Source: Flavobacterium sp. JAS
Lineage (GTDB): Bacteria; Bacteroidota; Bacteroidia; Flavobacteriales; Flavobacteriaceae
Assembly (NCBI RefSeq): GCF_020991455.1
Contig: NZ_JAJMOX010000001.1
Location: 310,001 to 374,000, forward strand
DNA length: 64,000 nucleotides
Direction: 5' to 3'
Part shown: positions 53,216-62,557 of the stretch, in pieces
Layout: the number at the start of each line of letters is the position of its first letter
Position numbering within the stretch: position 1 is the stretch's first letter
Notes under the pieces: generated by a model
Seen by the model: only the letters and a program-made list of their open reading frames with translations
Told to the model about the DNA's origin: nothing
Databases searched by the model: none
Translations under genes and position numbers: made by a program

Positions 53216-54067
53216 TTATAAATTGATTTGAGCACCTTCCCAGCCAATTATAGCCGTTTTTCGAGTGTTTCCCCACATATAACCGCCAAAGGTTCCAGTG
53301 GATTGAATAACACGATGACACGGAATTAAAAAGGCTACAGGGTTACTGCCAATTGCCGTTCCGACAGCTCTGGAAGCATTAGGTTTCTCGATTTGTTGCG
53401 CAATAGAACCATAAGTAGACAATTGTCCCATTGGAATTTTGAGCAAGGTTTCCCAAACTTTCAGCTGAAAATTGGTTCCTTTTAAATGCAGTTTGATTTC
53501 AGATAATTTACTCCAGTCGTTCTGAAAAATAAATAAAGCATTTTGCTGTACTAAATCCAGTTTTCTGGAGAATGTTGCATTCGGAAATTTATGTATTAAG
53601 TTTTCAAACCCAATTTCTTCACTTTCGGCGAAAGCCATAAAGCAAATGCCTTTTTGGGTAGAAGCCACAATAATATTTCCAAACGGACTTTCTGCAAAAC
53701 TGAAATTGATTTCTAAGTTCTTTCCGCCATTTTTATATTCTGCGGGAGTCATGCCTTCGATGTTTATAAATAAATCATGAAGACGGCTTGTTCCGGAAAG
53801 TCCAGTGTCAAAAGCAGCGTCAAATAAGGTAGCCTGGTTGTCTTCTTTCAGGATTTTTTTGGCATGTTCAACACTAATATATTGCAAAAATTTCTTCGGA
53901 CTTGTTCCTGCCCATTCAGTAAACAAACGCTGAAAGTGAAACGGACTTAAATGCACTTTTTCGGCAACGTCATCAAGATTGGGTTGCGCTTTAAAATTGG
54001 CTTTGATATAATCAATCGCATCTGCAATTCGATTATAATTGATGTTTTCCTGTGTGTTCATTTTCAT
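53216..54067 (-). CDS. ada: AraC-type HTH fused to O6-alkylguanine-DNA methyltransferase (Ada-like)
   Basis: 283 aa. The N-terminal AraC HTH (about 8-112, DDVAEKVHLSPFHFQRLFTEW and TLFDAAFDTGLSGTSRLHD) is joined to a methylated-DNA-cysteine methyltransferase domain (about 118-280) with the acceptor Cys250 in IPCHRVI. The N-terminal zinc module of full Ada is absent; a similar module is a separate gene at 51381. It could therefore repair O6-alkylguanine by suicide transfer and act as regulator, but it lacks the phosphotriester sensor. A second ATG two codons in (MKM) is an alternative start. It is the first gene of a minus-strand series to alkB. Confidence 0.93.
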   Translation of the reverse strand: MKMNTQENINYNRIADAIDYIKANFKAQPNLDDVAEKVHLSPFHFQRLFTEWAGTSPKKFLQYISVEHAKKILKEDNQATLFDAAFDTGLSGTSRLHDLFINIEGMTPAEYKNGGKNLEINFSFAESPFGNIIVASTQKGICFMAFAESEEIGFENLIHKFPNATFSRKLDLVQQNALFIFQNDWSKLSEIKLHLKGTNFQLKVWETLLKIPMGQLSTYGSIAQQIEKPNASRAVGTAIGSNPVAFLIPCHRVIQSTGTFGGYMWGNTRKTAIIGWEGAQINL

Positions 54068-54133
54068 TCAATTTTATAATACAAATATCGATTGGTTTTT
54101 GCGGGTATAAAATCCGAAACTTGCGGTGTTTTT

Positions 54134-54178
54134 TTGTTTCAGGTTTCACGTTCTGCAGCAACTTGAAACCTGAAACAA
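54134..54178. repeat. 15-bp perfect inverted repeat
   Basis: TTGTTTCAGGTTTCA (54134-54148) and TGAAACCTGAAACAA (54164-54178) flank a 15-base centre. It is in the promoter region of the Ada-like gene and after the acetyltransferase stop. On the minus strand no T run follows, so it is not a classic terminator; it could be an operator. Confidence 0.65.
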
Positions 54179-54184
54179 TTGATA

Positions 54185-54652
54185 CTATAAATCCTTTTCC
54201 ATTTTGTAATTAATCAGCTCGACTCCTAATCTTATATTTTTTTGCTCGGCTTTTACTCTAAAACCTTTCTTTTCGAAGAATGGTTTTGCTGTAATACTGA
54301 TGTCTGATGTTATAGTTTTTGTATGGTGTTTTTTGGCTTCTAGTTCTAATTCGGTTAAGATTTTATCAGCGATTCCTTGTCTTTGAAAGTCTTTATGAAT
54401 ATAAAAGAAATCAATGTAATTTCCGTCTTTTAAAGTTCCGAAACCGGTGATTTTATGTTCTAAAATTGCCAATAAAACAAATTGAGTATTAATGACTTCA
54501 AGCCAACGATCTGTATTGTGAACTCCGAAAATCCAAGCTTCAATTTGAGCCGGATTATAATCGTTTCTACAAATATGCTGAATGGTTTCGATATACAATT
54601 CCTGCATCTCTTTCAGGTCTGAAATTGTCGCTTTTCTGAAATTTATTTCCAT
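54185..54652 (-). CDS. GNAT-family N-acetyltransferase
   Basis: 155 aa of the GNAT fold. The acetyl-CoA loop reads HKDFQRQGIADKILTELE (about 90-107), with the Q/R-x-x-G-I/A pattern, preceded by the beta-strand GNYIDFFYI. The C-terminal SITAKPFFEKKGF is typical of YafP-like members. The substrate is not predictable. It starts 11 bases after the SMR transporter gene, so the two share a transcript, and a resistance-type pairing is possible (inference). Confidence 0.88.
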   Translation of the reverse strand: MEINFRKATISDLKEMQELYIETIQHICRNDYNPAQIEAWIFGVHNTDRWLEVINTQFVLLAILEHKITGFGTLKDGNYIDFFYIHKDFQRQGIADKILTELELEAKKHHTKTITSDISITAKPFFEKKGFRVKAEQKNIRLGVELINYKMEKDL

Positions 54653-54663
54653 TAGAATTGAAA

Positions 54664-54996
54664 TTAATGCGCTGTAGTTTTAGAGAAAAGATTAATTACC
54701 ACAACACCAATCATAATTAAAGCCAATCCAATAATAGCTGGTAAATCTGGTATTTGTTTGAAAAAAATGGCTCCAATTATAGTAATTAAAACGATTCCAA
54801 CGCCGGACCAAATCGCATAAGCAATTCCAACGGGAATGGTTTTGATTGCAAAGCTCAAAAAGTAAAATGCAGCAAAATACCCGACAATCGTTACAATGCT
54901 AGGAATTAGTTGTGTAAACTGTTCTGATTTTTTTAAGGCCGAAGTTGCGATGATTTCGAATATAATAGCGATTCCTAAAAAGAAGAAGTTTTTCAT
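54664..54996 (-). CDS. Small multidrug resistance (SMR) transporter, EmrE-like
   Basis: 110 aa with four TM helices. The essential Glu14 of TM1 is present in FFFLGIAIIFEIIATSALK, and AYAIWSGVGIVLITIIGA in TM3 matches the EmrE group rather than the guanidinium-exporting Gdx group, though this subdivision is uncertain from sequence alone. It works as an antiparallel dimer and exports cationic compounds by proton antiport. It is followed by the GNAT gene 11 bases later. Confidence 0.9.
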   Translation of the reverse strand: MKNFFFLGIAIIFEIIATSALKKSEQFTQLIPSIVTIVGYFAAFYFLSFAIKTIPVGIAYAIWSGVGIVLITIIGAIFFKQIPDLPAIIGLALIMIGVVVINLFSKTTAH

Positions 54997-55072
54997 ATTT
55001 CACGTTTTTCACAAAGTTAAGCTTTGTTTTTGAGTGAGATGTAGAAAGTGAAAATGTAAAATCAAAAAAGAA

Positions 55073-56161
55073 TTATTTAAGATTATCTTTTGACATAGAA
55101 ACACTTATTAGTTTATAACCATTTTCAGTTCTTAAAAACTCGAAATGATCCTGACCAAAATCCTCATTATTTTGTGAAGATATTACAATGTTTTTAACAG
55201 GATACTGCCACTCTTTGGATTCATTACAATTATTGAAATAATCCTCATATTCACTTTCTTCAAATATAAATTGATTTAAGCCATCAGAGGAAATAAAATA
55301 GTCTGTTTTTTCAGAATTTAGTTCTTGTAATTTTAATTTTAAAAGATTGTAATTCTGATCGATAAATTTAGTTTTTGGTTCATTTACCCATCCGTTTGGG
55401 TTTTTCCAATAGGTGGTTTTTTCAAATGAATGTTTCAGTAAATTCTCTTTGGACAGATCTGAGAGCAAAGTGTTTTTGAGCCATAATTTAAATTCTTTAT
55501 CATAATTAATAAAGGAATAATATTGACCGTTAATTCCGTGAAAATTTTCTCTTGTGGGGTCTTTACTTGGTTCTTTTGATTTTTGTAAAGAATAAAAGTT
55601 CAAATCATAATCGTTTTCATATTCAAAGTTCTCTACTAAGGCTTTATTACTGGTATCAATAAGAAGTTTTTTTCCGCCAGTCCAGCCATAATGTTCATCG
55701 TCAAACTTTTTTTTAATGGCTCCTTTTAATGCGACAATCAGTCCGTTTCTGGCTTTTGTTAAATTACTGTATAGTGCAGGAATGGCAATTTTTCCTTGGC
55801 TGTTGAACATACCCATTTTATCCGTTTTGGGGTCTCTAAAACGAATGAAACCTTCATTTTCGCAATCTGGTCCGTTGTCAAAAACATACAAGCTGTCAAG
55901 GCCAACTATTTTTCCGGATTTGGTTAAGTAATAATTTTTCCAACCGTCCTTTGCATCTTCGCTTACCGCAATGATAGCGTCAAATTTATGAGCAGAAGTC
56001 ATTCTCGTAAATTTTGGCGTTATTTTGATGTCGCCATTTTTATCCTTAAATCCGATGTGTGTGGTGTCTTTGTCCCAAAATGAAATCCAGGTATCATTAT
56101 TTTGAGCAAATACGGAACAGTTTATAAATAAAAATAGATTGAACAGAATAAATTGTTTCAT
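55073..56161 (-). CDS. Exported WG-repeat-containing protein
   Basis: 362 aa with a signal peptide (ending CSVFAQ). WG-like repeats of about 45 residues are visible in the first half: HIGFKDKNGDIKITPKFTRM (about 35-54) and MGMFNSQGKIAIPALYSNL (about 115-133), each with the G-x-x-x-x-x-G...I-P pattern. The second half (about 200-362) is charged, with no motif recognised. WG repeats form beta-propeller or solenoid-like scaffolds. No function is assigned. It stands alone; nothing obvious is shared with neighbours. Confidence 0.75.
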   Translation of the reverse strand: MKQFILFNLFLFINCSVFAQNNDTWISFWDKDTTHIGFKDKNGDIKITPKFTRMTSAHKFDAIIAVSEDAKDGWKNYYLTKSGKIVGLDSLYVFDNGPDCENEGFIRFRDPKTDKMGMFNSQGKIAIPALYSNLTKARNGLIVALKGAIKKKFDDEHYGWTGGKKLLIDTSNKALVENFEYENDYDLNFYSLQKSKEPSKDPTRENFHGINGQYYSFINYDKEFKLWLKNTLLSDLSKENLLKHSFEKTTYWKNPNGWVNEPKTKFIDQNYNLLKLKLQELNSEKTDYFISSDGLNQFIFEESEYEDYFNNCNESKEWQYPVKNIVISSQNNEDFGQDHFEFLRTENGYKLISVSMSKDNLK

Positions 56162-56269
56162 GAAAAGTATTTGTGGTAAATATAAGAATAAGCTTTTGAA
56201 AAAAGAATGTCTGGCTTATGGGTTGCTTTCTTGATTTTTTTGCGTGAGGGATGGGAGGAGGCTACCGAA

Positions 56270-56356
56270 GTAGCCCGGATAGCCCGACAGCATCCCGATA
56301 AGAGGGCGAATACGCGCAAAGTAATTTTGCCCTCTTATCGGGATGGTGACACTCCC
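56270..56356. repeat. Perfect 17-bp inverted repeat within a larger GC-rich element
   Basis: CATCCCGATAAGAGGGC (56291-56307) and GCCCTCTTATCGGGATG (56329-56345) flank 21 bases (GAATACGCGCAAAGTAATTT). AGCCCGGATAGCCCG is just to the left. It is richer in GC than its surroundings and noncoding. Confidence 0.85.
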
Positions 56357-56427
56357 TAATAAATTTTTGATTTCTGAATTTAGATTAAAAGAAAATTTAA
56401 ACACATTAAAGAATTATGTTGTTTCTA

Positions 56428-58746
56428 TTATGGATTAAATGACAGTCCAACGCTAAAAAACAATCTCACTTTGTCAATATTATTTATCCAAGAAGTATCA
56501 AAATGAATAGGGCCCAAAATGGATTGATAAGAAATCGAGGCTCCTCCAGATATTACAAGGCTAGGGTCGAAGCCATCATCCCAATTTCCTTTTGGATTAA
56601 ATGCCTTGTTAATGTATTTATCAAAAGATTCAAACCCAACAGTCGCGATATTAAAATGGGGAGTTAGATAGATTTTTCCCATAAGATTTATTTGAGAGGC
56701 GAGTTTTAAGCCCATGTATTGTGAAACATTGAGTTCGTCTTCATGTAGGCCAGGAAATGAAAAACGATTACTACCAGAACTTGGTATAATTCCTCCTAAG
56801 AAGTATTTTGAAGCATAACCAAAATCTGAATGTGAGATTTGAGTATCTTTAACTTTATCCTCAAAAATAAAATAAGAATCAAACCCAATGATTCCTGTAA
56901 TTTTCTTTTTTAAGAGGGCTCTCTTTTCAAAGCTGAAACCAAATTTTGTATATCCATTGGTTGCACCAGATATGCTTGTTTTATCTGGGTCGTTAAAAGA
57001 GGTGTAGACATCCGTTAACAATGAGCGGGTTACATTTGCTTTTATAATTGTTCCATTTTCAGCAAAGAAAACTTTATCCATATTATTGTAGGCATAATGC
57101 ATGTTTACTTCGATAGTGTTTAAGGAATAATCCGTGATATCGATCGAGTTAGGATTGTATTCTCTGTCGTATTTTGGTTTTAAATTAGCGTATTGATAGT
57201 TTAAACCATAGCCAAAATAACTTTTCAGTGAATTTAAATTTCTGTTGATCTCATTATTAAATTCAAGATAATTATAAAGTACATTATCTGAAGCTTTGCC
57301 ATTAAAATAAATTTCTTGCCTTAAAAAGGCTCCATAAAGTTCAGATGCCCACCACCAGTCTCTGTTTTTTCCGAAATTTTTCTGATAATTGATTCTTGCT
57401 TTTGGCTGCTCTGCAATATCCACTGTTACAAGAAGACGAGATGCTCTGGCAAGAACATTTCTGGCGGTGTAATTAAAAATGATTCCAACGCCTCTGTAAG
57501 TATCATAATGTACGGATGTATTGAGTTGGTTTTTAGCACGTTCATGTCCAAATAGCGTAACTCCCAGTTTGTCGCCATCTTTAATAAAATAGCTGTATGT
57601 AATCTCATCAAAAAGATTAGTACCCATTGCCCGGTTAATGCCTGCTAATAAATCCTTGGTAGTATATTTGACATGTGTTTTTAGATTTGTTCTTCCTAAT
57701 ACCAAAGCAAGGTTTTCCGGACTGATTTTTTTGTAAATAATAGTGTCAAGAACAAATTCCTGAGGGATGTTTGGTAATTCGTGAGTTCGTTGTGTGTATC
57801 CTTTTAATTTTTCGGATAATGCAATTAAAGCGGGAAGATTTTCGGTTGTTGCAATTTTACCATCTTTGTATATTTCGTCGCTATCTGCAAAATCAGCAGT
57901 AGAAAAACGTAAGTTTGGCAGGTGATCCACTAAGATATTGCAAAGTTTTCGGTTTGCCGGGTTCTTGATATTACTCGGAAACATACTCGTTTGAGTCAAT
58001 ATAGTTATAAGATTGTTTAGTTTGTCGATGGGTTCCAATCCACCACCCACATCACTGCCAATAATAAAGTCTGCACCCATTTCTTTGGCGACATCTGTTG
58101 GGAAATTATTCATTACACCACCATCAACTAATACTGTTTTTTCGTATGTCATAGGCTTGAAAATGCCTGGCAATGACATACTGGCTCTCATGGCATAAGC
58201 AAGATTGCCTTTGCTTAAAATAACCTCTTTTCCTTCGGCCAAATCGGTAGCCATGGCTCTAAATGGTATTGGCAGACTATCAAAATTTTTAACATTGTAA
58301 ACCGGATAGGTTAATTCGGCAAGGTATTCTCTTAAATTTTGATCATTTAATAGAGAGCCAACGCTGTTTAGTTTTTTATCTTTAATTCCTATTCCAACTA
58401 AATATCGCTGAAATTCTCTTTTTTCCTCTACACTTACAGATCTTAACGACTGGCCTCCGCCAAATAATTTATCCCAGTTAATATTTTTGGTTAATTTTTC
58501 AATGCTATCTCCGGAATATCCCATGGCATACAAACCTCCTATGATGCTTCCCATACTATTTCCAACAATAAGATCGGGGACAATGTGCAGCGAATCAAGT
58601 TTTTGCAAAAGCGGAATATGTGCGATTCCTTTCGCTCCACCGCCGCTTAATACTAATACAACTTTAGGTTTTTTTTCCTGAGAAAAAGTAATTTGTGGGA
58701 GACTTAGTAAAAATAAGAAGACGATTAAATAAATTGTTTTTTTCAA
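56428..58746 (-). CDS. Patatin-like phospholipase fused to an outer-membrane beta-barrel
   Basis: 772 aa with a signal peptide (ending PQITFSQ). The patatin domain (about 28-330) carries the oxyanion motif GGGAKG (35-40), the nucleophile Ser64 in GNSMGS and the catalytic Asp208 in DGGVMNN. A POTRA-like linker (about 330-400) leads to a BamA/Omp85-type 16-strand barrel (about 400-772) that ends with an aromatic residue pattern (LFFSVGLSFNP). This PlpD/FplA-like layout exposes or secretes a lipase at the outer membrane. It is a single gene. Confidence 0.92.
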   Translation of the reverse strand: MKKTIYLIVFLFLLSLPQITFSQEKKPKVVLVLSGGGAKGIAHIPLLQKLDSLHIVPDLIVGNSMGSIIGGLYAMGYSGDSIEKLTKNINWDKLFGGGQSLRSVSVEEKREFQRYLVGIGIKDKKLNSVGSLLNDQNLREYLAELTYPVYNVKNFDSLPIPFRAMATDLAEGKEVILSKGNLAYAMRASMSLPGIFKPMTYEKTVLVDGGVMNNFPTDVAKEMGADFIIGSDVGGGLEPIDKLNNLITILTQTSMFPSNIKNPANRKLCNILVDHLPNLRFSTADFADSDEIYKDGKIATTENLPALIALSEKLKGYTQRTHELPNIPQEFVLDTIIYKKISPENLALVLGRTNLKTHVKYTTKDLLAGINRAMGTNLFDEITYSYFIKDGDKLGVTLFGHERAKNQLNTSVHYDTYRGVGIIFNYTARNVLARASRLLVTVDIAEQPKARINYQKNFGKNRDWWWASELYGAFLRQEIYFNGKASDNVLYNYLEFNNEINRNLNSLKSYFGYGLNYQYANLKPKYDREYNPNSIDITDYSLNTIEVNMHYAYNNMDKVFFAENGTIIKANVTRSLLTDVYTSFNDPDKTSISGATNGYTKFGFSFEKRALLKKKITGIIGFDSYFIFEDKVKDTQISHSDFGYASKYFLGGIIPSSGSNRFSFPGLHEDELNVSQYMGLKLASQINLMGKIYLTPHFNIATVGFESFDKYINKAFNPKGNWDDGFDPSLVISGGASISYQSILGPIHFDTSWINNIDKVRLFFSVGLSFNP

Positions 58747-58857
58747 GTTTTTACTATTTAAGTATTTGAGGAATAGATTTTTTATTTATATTCTTAAAAG
58801 TAAGTAGATATTTATAAACGTGCAATTTTTTGAGAGAAATGTTTTTGGACAAAACAG

Positions 58858-58891
58858 AAAACCCGACAAGTTTTTAAAACCTGTCGGGTTT
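58858..58891 (-). terminator. Terminator of ahcY (CCCGACAGG family)
   Basis: AAACCCGACAAGTTTTTAAA and the opposite arm form a stem with one mismatch. On the minus strand it is followed by TTTTCTGTTTT, 40 bases after the ahcY stop. Confidence 0.8.
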
Positions 58892-58932
58892 GATATGTAT
58901 TAAAGAGATCCGGATTTAGAATCTAAAATTTA

Positions 58933-60249
58933 CTAGTATCTGTAGTATTCTGGTTTGAAAGGACCTTCAACTGGAACACCAATATAAGCAGCTTGATCGT
59001 CACGTAAAGTTTCCAATTCAACTCCTAATTTAGCTAAGTGCAAAGCAGCAACTTTTTCATCTAAATGTTTTGGTAACATGTAAACGTCATTGTTGTAAGC
59101 AGTACTGTTTTTCCATAATTCGATTTGTGCCAAAGTTTGGTTTGTAAATGAGTTACTCATTACAAAACTTGGGTGACCTGTAGCGCAACCAAGGTTTACT
59201 AAACGACCTTCAGCAAGAATGATGATGTCTTTTCCAGCGATAGTATATTTGTCAACCTGAGGTTTGATTTCGATTTTTGATGCACCGTGGTTTTTGTTCA
59301 ACCAAGCCATATCAATTTCGTTATCAAAGTGTCCGATGTTACAAACAACAGTTTTGTCTTTCATTTGTTCGAAATGAGATCCAAGAACGATATCTTTATT
59401 TCCTGTAGTTGTAATGATGATATCAGCATTAGCAATTACAGTGTTTAATTTTTTAACTTCGTAACCGTCCATTGCAGCTTGTAAAGCACAAATTGGGTCA
59501 ATTTCAGTAACTGTTACAATAGATCCAGCACCTCTGAAAGAAGCAGCAGTTCCTTTTCCAACATCACCGTATCCACAAACGATAACTCTTTTTCCAGCCA
59601 ACATTAAGTCAGTTGCACGACGTACAGCATCTACAGCAGATTCTTTACAGCCGTATTTGTTATCAAATTTAGATTTAGTAACAGAATCGTTAATGTTGAT
59701 TGCAGGCATTGGTAAAGTTCCGGCTTTTACTCTTTCGTAAAGTCTGTGAACTCCAGTTGTAGTTTCTTCAGATAATCCTTTGATTCCAGGAACCAATTCT
59801 GGGAAACGGTCAATAACCATGTTAGTTAAATCTCCACCATCATCTAAGATCATGTTCAATGGTTTTCTGTCTTCACCAAAGAATAAAGTTTGCTCAATAC
59901 ACCAGTCAAATGATTGCTCATCAAGACCTTTCCAAGCATAAACCTGAATTCCGGCAGCAGCAATAGCAGCAGCAGCCTGATCCTGAGTAGAGAAAATGTT
60001 ACAAGAAGACCAGGTAACCTCTGCACCAAGAGCGATTAAAGTTTCGATCAAAACTGCAGTTTGGATAGTCATGTGTAAACATCCAGCAATACGAGCACCT
60101 GCAAGAGGTTGTTCGTCTTTATATTCAGCACGAAGCGCCATTAAACCTGGCATTTCAGCTTCAGCTAATTCAATTTCTTTTCTTCCCCAAGCCGCTAGAG
60201 AGATGTCTTTTACTTTGAAAGCCACAAAAGGCGTAGTTGTAGTACTCAT
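58933..60249 (-). CDS. ahcY: Adenosylhomocysteinase
   Basis: Cleaves S-adenosylhomocysteine to homocysteine and adenosine, needed to relieve methyltransferase inhibition. The 438 aa enzyme has the substrate domain ([20 protein letters not shown], about 58-77), the NAD-binding [13 protein letters not shown] (about 225-237), the catalytic pair region with [16 protein letters not shown], and the C-terminal KPEYYRY that completes the NAD pocket of the neighbouring subunit. On the minus strand a TAAATTTG -7 element (complement of 60282-60289) precedes it. It is divergent from the PIG-L-like gene. Confidence 0.97.
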   Translation of the reverse strand: MSTTTTPFVAFKVKDISLAAWGRKEIELAEAEMPGLMALRAEYKDEQPLAGARIAGCLHMTIQTAVLIETLIALGAEVTWSSCNIFSTQDQAAAAIAAAGIQVYAWKGLDEQSFDWCIEQTLFFGEDRKPLNMILDDGGDLTNMVIDRFPELVPGIKGLSEETTTGVHRLYERVKAGTLPMPAININDSVTKSKFDNKYGCKESAVDAVRRATDLMLAGKRVIVCGYGDVGKGTAASFRGAGSIVTVTEIDPICALQAAMDGYEVKKLNTVIANADIIITTTGNKDIVLGSHFEQMKDKTVVCNIGHFDNEIDMAWLNKNHGASKIEIKPQVDKYTIAGKDIIILAEGRLVNLGCATGHPSFVMSNSFTNQTLAQIELWKNSTAYNNDVYMLPKHLDEKVAALHLAKLGVELETLRDDQAAYIGVPVEGPFKPEYYRY

Positions 60250-60639
60250 TTATAGTATATTTGTATATTGTAAAATTTTTGCAAATTTACGGAATAGGTT
60301 TTTAATTTTGACTACTTTCTGTAAGATTTGTGAAATGTTTAATTTCTTAATTTATAGAGTATTAGTTCGATAGTGATTTTTAGGAGCTAATCCTGCTTTT
60401 GATGTAATCCTTTTTAATTCTATATAGTTTATAAATTATAAATTTTGTAATCCATTTGTTCGATACAGGTCTATTTATCGTTAAGAGTATTACGTAATTT
60501 TTGTGATTAAGACTTTGTAGTTGTATTTTTTTGATAAAAAGAAGTGATTCGGGTGTTTTGTGAATAAATTTTAAAGTATTTAATAATCATTATCTTGCAC
60601 TGTGAATTAAAGTATTTATTTAACAATTTTTAAAAGAAA
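60250..60639. other. 390-base AT-rich intergenic region
   Basis: No gene, RNA or repeat was recognised. The ahcY -7 element is at 60282-60289 (minus). A TATCTTGC (60591-60598) before the PIG-L-like gene has no well-spaced TTG. The DNA from here to 63480 is visibly more AT-rich than the flanks. Confidence 0.5.
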
Positions 60640-61416
60640 ATGAAAACAAAGAAGGCATTAATAATTGGTCATCCCGGACATGAACTGAGAGCATATACCT
60701 ATATAAAAAAATATAAGCCAGATGTATTTATTTTAACTGATGGCTCTGGCTCAAGTAACGCTTCAAGAATTCATCAATCAATAAAATTGCTAGACTCAAT
60801 AGGTGCAAAATTTCAGGATTCTATAAAAGTATTTACAGATAAAGAATTATATAATATAGTTTTAGAACAAGATCTATCTGAAATCTCATTATATATGAAT
60901 AGTCTGAAGGATATCATCATTGCAAATAATTATGGTGTAATTGTAGGTGATGCTTTAGAAGGATTTAATCCGACTCATGACATTTGCAGGTATCTGATCA
61001 ATGGAATTGTTTCTGCAATATCTTCTGGTGATAGTTCAAAAGCAATTTTAAATTATGATTTTGTATTGGACTCTGCTCCAAATAACATTTCAATTGATAA
61101 TAATGTAGGAGGATTGTCCTTGAAGCTTTCTGACGAAGAGTTTTATATGAAAATGGATGCGGCAATGAATTATCCGGAGTTAAAATATGAAGTTGAAATG
61201 GCTGTTGAGAAATATGGGAAAGAAGTCTTTTTGTGGGAATCCTTTGGAAAGGTGTCAGATCTTAATCAAATATCAAACTGGGGCTCTTCAAAACCGTACT
61301 ACGAGGAATTTGGAGAAAAAAGAGTAAATGAGGGATCTTACTCTACTATAATTACATTTGAAAAACATATCAGACCTATTGCAGAAATGTGTCTTGGAAT
61401 TAATACTTTAACATAA
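60640..61416 (+). CDS. PIG-L/LmbE-like protein with an altered metal motif
   Basis: 258 aa. The Rossmann-like start KKALIIGHPGHELRAYTYIK (4-23) has the position and shape of the PIG-L HPDDE motif, and NPTHDICRYLING (110-122) matches the second metal-binding His. In normal members (MshB, BshB, PIG-L) the motif supplies His, a catalytic Asp and a metal-binding Asp. Here these are His11, Gly13 and His14, so the general base is lost and the metal site would have three His (with His113). Deacetylase activity is therefore uncertain. The rest, including DGSGSSNASRIHQS, resembles the family loosely. It is directly followed by a glycosyltransferase, zero bases apart, and then an Amj homologue. Confidence 0.6.
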   Translation: MKTKKALIIGHPGHELRAYTYIKKYKPDVFILTDGSGSSNASRIHQSIKLLDSIGAKFQDSIKVFTDKELYNIVLEQDLSEISLYMNSLKDIIIANNYGVIVGDALEGFNPTHDICRYLINGIVSAISSGDSSKAILNYDFVLDSAPNNISIDNNVGGLSLKLSDEEFYMKMDAAMNYPELKYEVEMAVEKYGKEVFLWESFGKVSDLNQISNWGSSKPYYEEFGEKRVNEGSYSTIITFEKHIRPIAEMCLGINTLT

Positions 61417-62505
61417 ATGAATATTTTAATTACGAATATTCATATTTCTCAATATACCGGGACCGAAACATATGTAAAAGAATTGGCAATTGAACTAATA
61501 AACAGAGGACACTCAGTAGAAATTTTTACATTGAATATGGGGGAATTAGCGCAAGAGCTAATTAAAAAAGGAATTAACGTAACGACTAATTTAAAACAGT
61601 TAAAACTGATTCCGGAAATTATTCATGCTCATCACAATATTACTACACTTAAAGCATTAAATTTTTTTAAATCTACTCCTGTAGCTTATTTTATTCATGA
61701 TCGAACTTCTGTATTTGATTATCCTTTTCGGCATAAAAATATTCTTAAATATATTGCTGTTGACTATAATTGTAAAGAGAGGTATTGTTTAGAAAATAAT
61801 TTTAAATCTGAAGATGTTGAAATTGTTTATAATTGGGTTAATACAGATCGATTTCGATTGAAAGAACAAATTAATAAACAACCCAAAAAAGCATTGGTTT
61901 TTTCTAATTATTTGAATGAGAATAATATTTATCCTCAAATAAAAGAGGCTTGTAAAGAACTTGGAGTTGAAGTTGAAATAATAGGTTATTCTAGTGGTAA
62001 TATTTGCTTGCAACCTGAAAAAATACTTCATAAATATGATTTGGTATTTGCAAAAGCAAAAGCAGCAATAGAAGCGATGGCAACCGGAGCAGCTGTAATT
62101 GTTTGTGATTTTAGAGGATTAGGAGGTATGGTAACCAGTTCTAATGTGAAACATTTTAGAGATTTTAATTTTGGAATGAAACTGATGACAAATATTCCAA
62201 CAAAAAATAATCTGATTGCAGAGATTCATAAATATAATTCTGAGGATACTCTTAAAGTTTCTCAATATATCATTAAGGAGTCTAATTTTTTCTCTGTGGT
62301 TACTCAGCTGGAAAACTTATACGAAAAAGTGATAATTGATTTTAGAAATAAAATAAGAGGTAATTATTCCTCTTCAATTTTTACAGATTTATATATATAT
62401 ATAATTACAAAAAAAACTCTTGCACAAATTCGAATAAGACTACAATTTCCAAAGGTATACGCTTTTTTGAAATTTATTTTAAAACGTAAAAAAACTATTT
62501 TTTAA
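61417..62505 (+). CDS. GT4-like glycosyltransferase
   Basis: 362 aa, no signal peptide. The N-terminal half shows the GT-B acceptor domain (ILITNIHISQYTGTETYVKELA, about 3-24; IIHAHHN, about 69-75). The donor half has NYLNENNIYPQIKE and KAKAAIEAMATGAAVIVCD (about 212-230), the nucleotide-sugar site; the first Glu of the usual E-x7-E is not there. A basic C-terminal tail (KFILKRKKTIF) could touch the membrane. The start ATG follows the stop of the PIG-L-like gene directly, so the pair is translated together. The sugar is unknown; the context suggests an envelope glycan. Confidence 0.8.
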   Translation: MNILITNIHISQYTGTETYVKELAIELINRGHSVEIFTLNMGELAQELIKKGINVTTNLKQLKLIPEIIHAHHNITTLKALNFFKSTPVAYFIHDRTSVFDYPFRHKNILKYIAVDYNCKERYCLENNFKSEDVEIVYNWVNTDRFRLKEQINKQPKKALVFSNYLNENNIYPQIKEACKELGVEVEIIGYSSGNICLQPEKILHKYDLVFAKAKAAIEAMATGAAVIVCDFRGLGGMVTSSNVKHFRDFNFGMKLMTNIPTKNNLIAEIHKYNSEDTLKVSQYIIKESNFFSVVTQLENLYEKVIIDFRNKIRGNYSSSIFTDLYIYIITKKTLAQIRIRLQFPKVYAFLKFILKRKKTIF

Positions 62506-62557
62506 ATATATTTTAGTTTGATAAAAATATAATAAAAAGTAATAATTGTTAAATAGT

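Noticed and set aside
54134..54178. Terminator after the GNAT gene
   Set aside because: The stem is good but an A run, not a T run, follows on the transcribed strand, so it is listed as an inverted repeat.
56216..56404. 62-residue minus-strand frame
   Set aside because: It is made by the GC-rich inverted repeat and has no start region or family.
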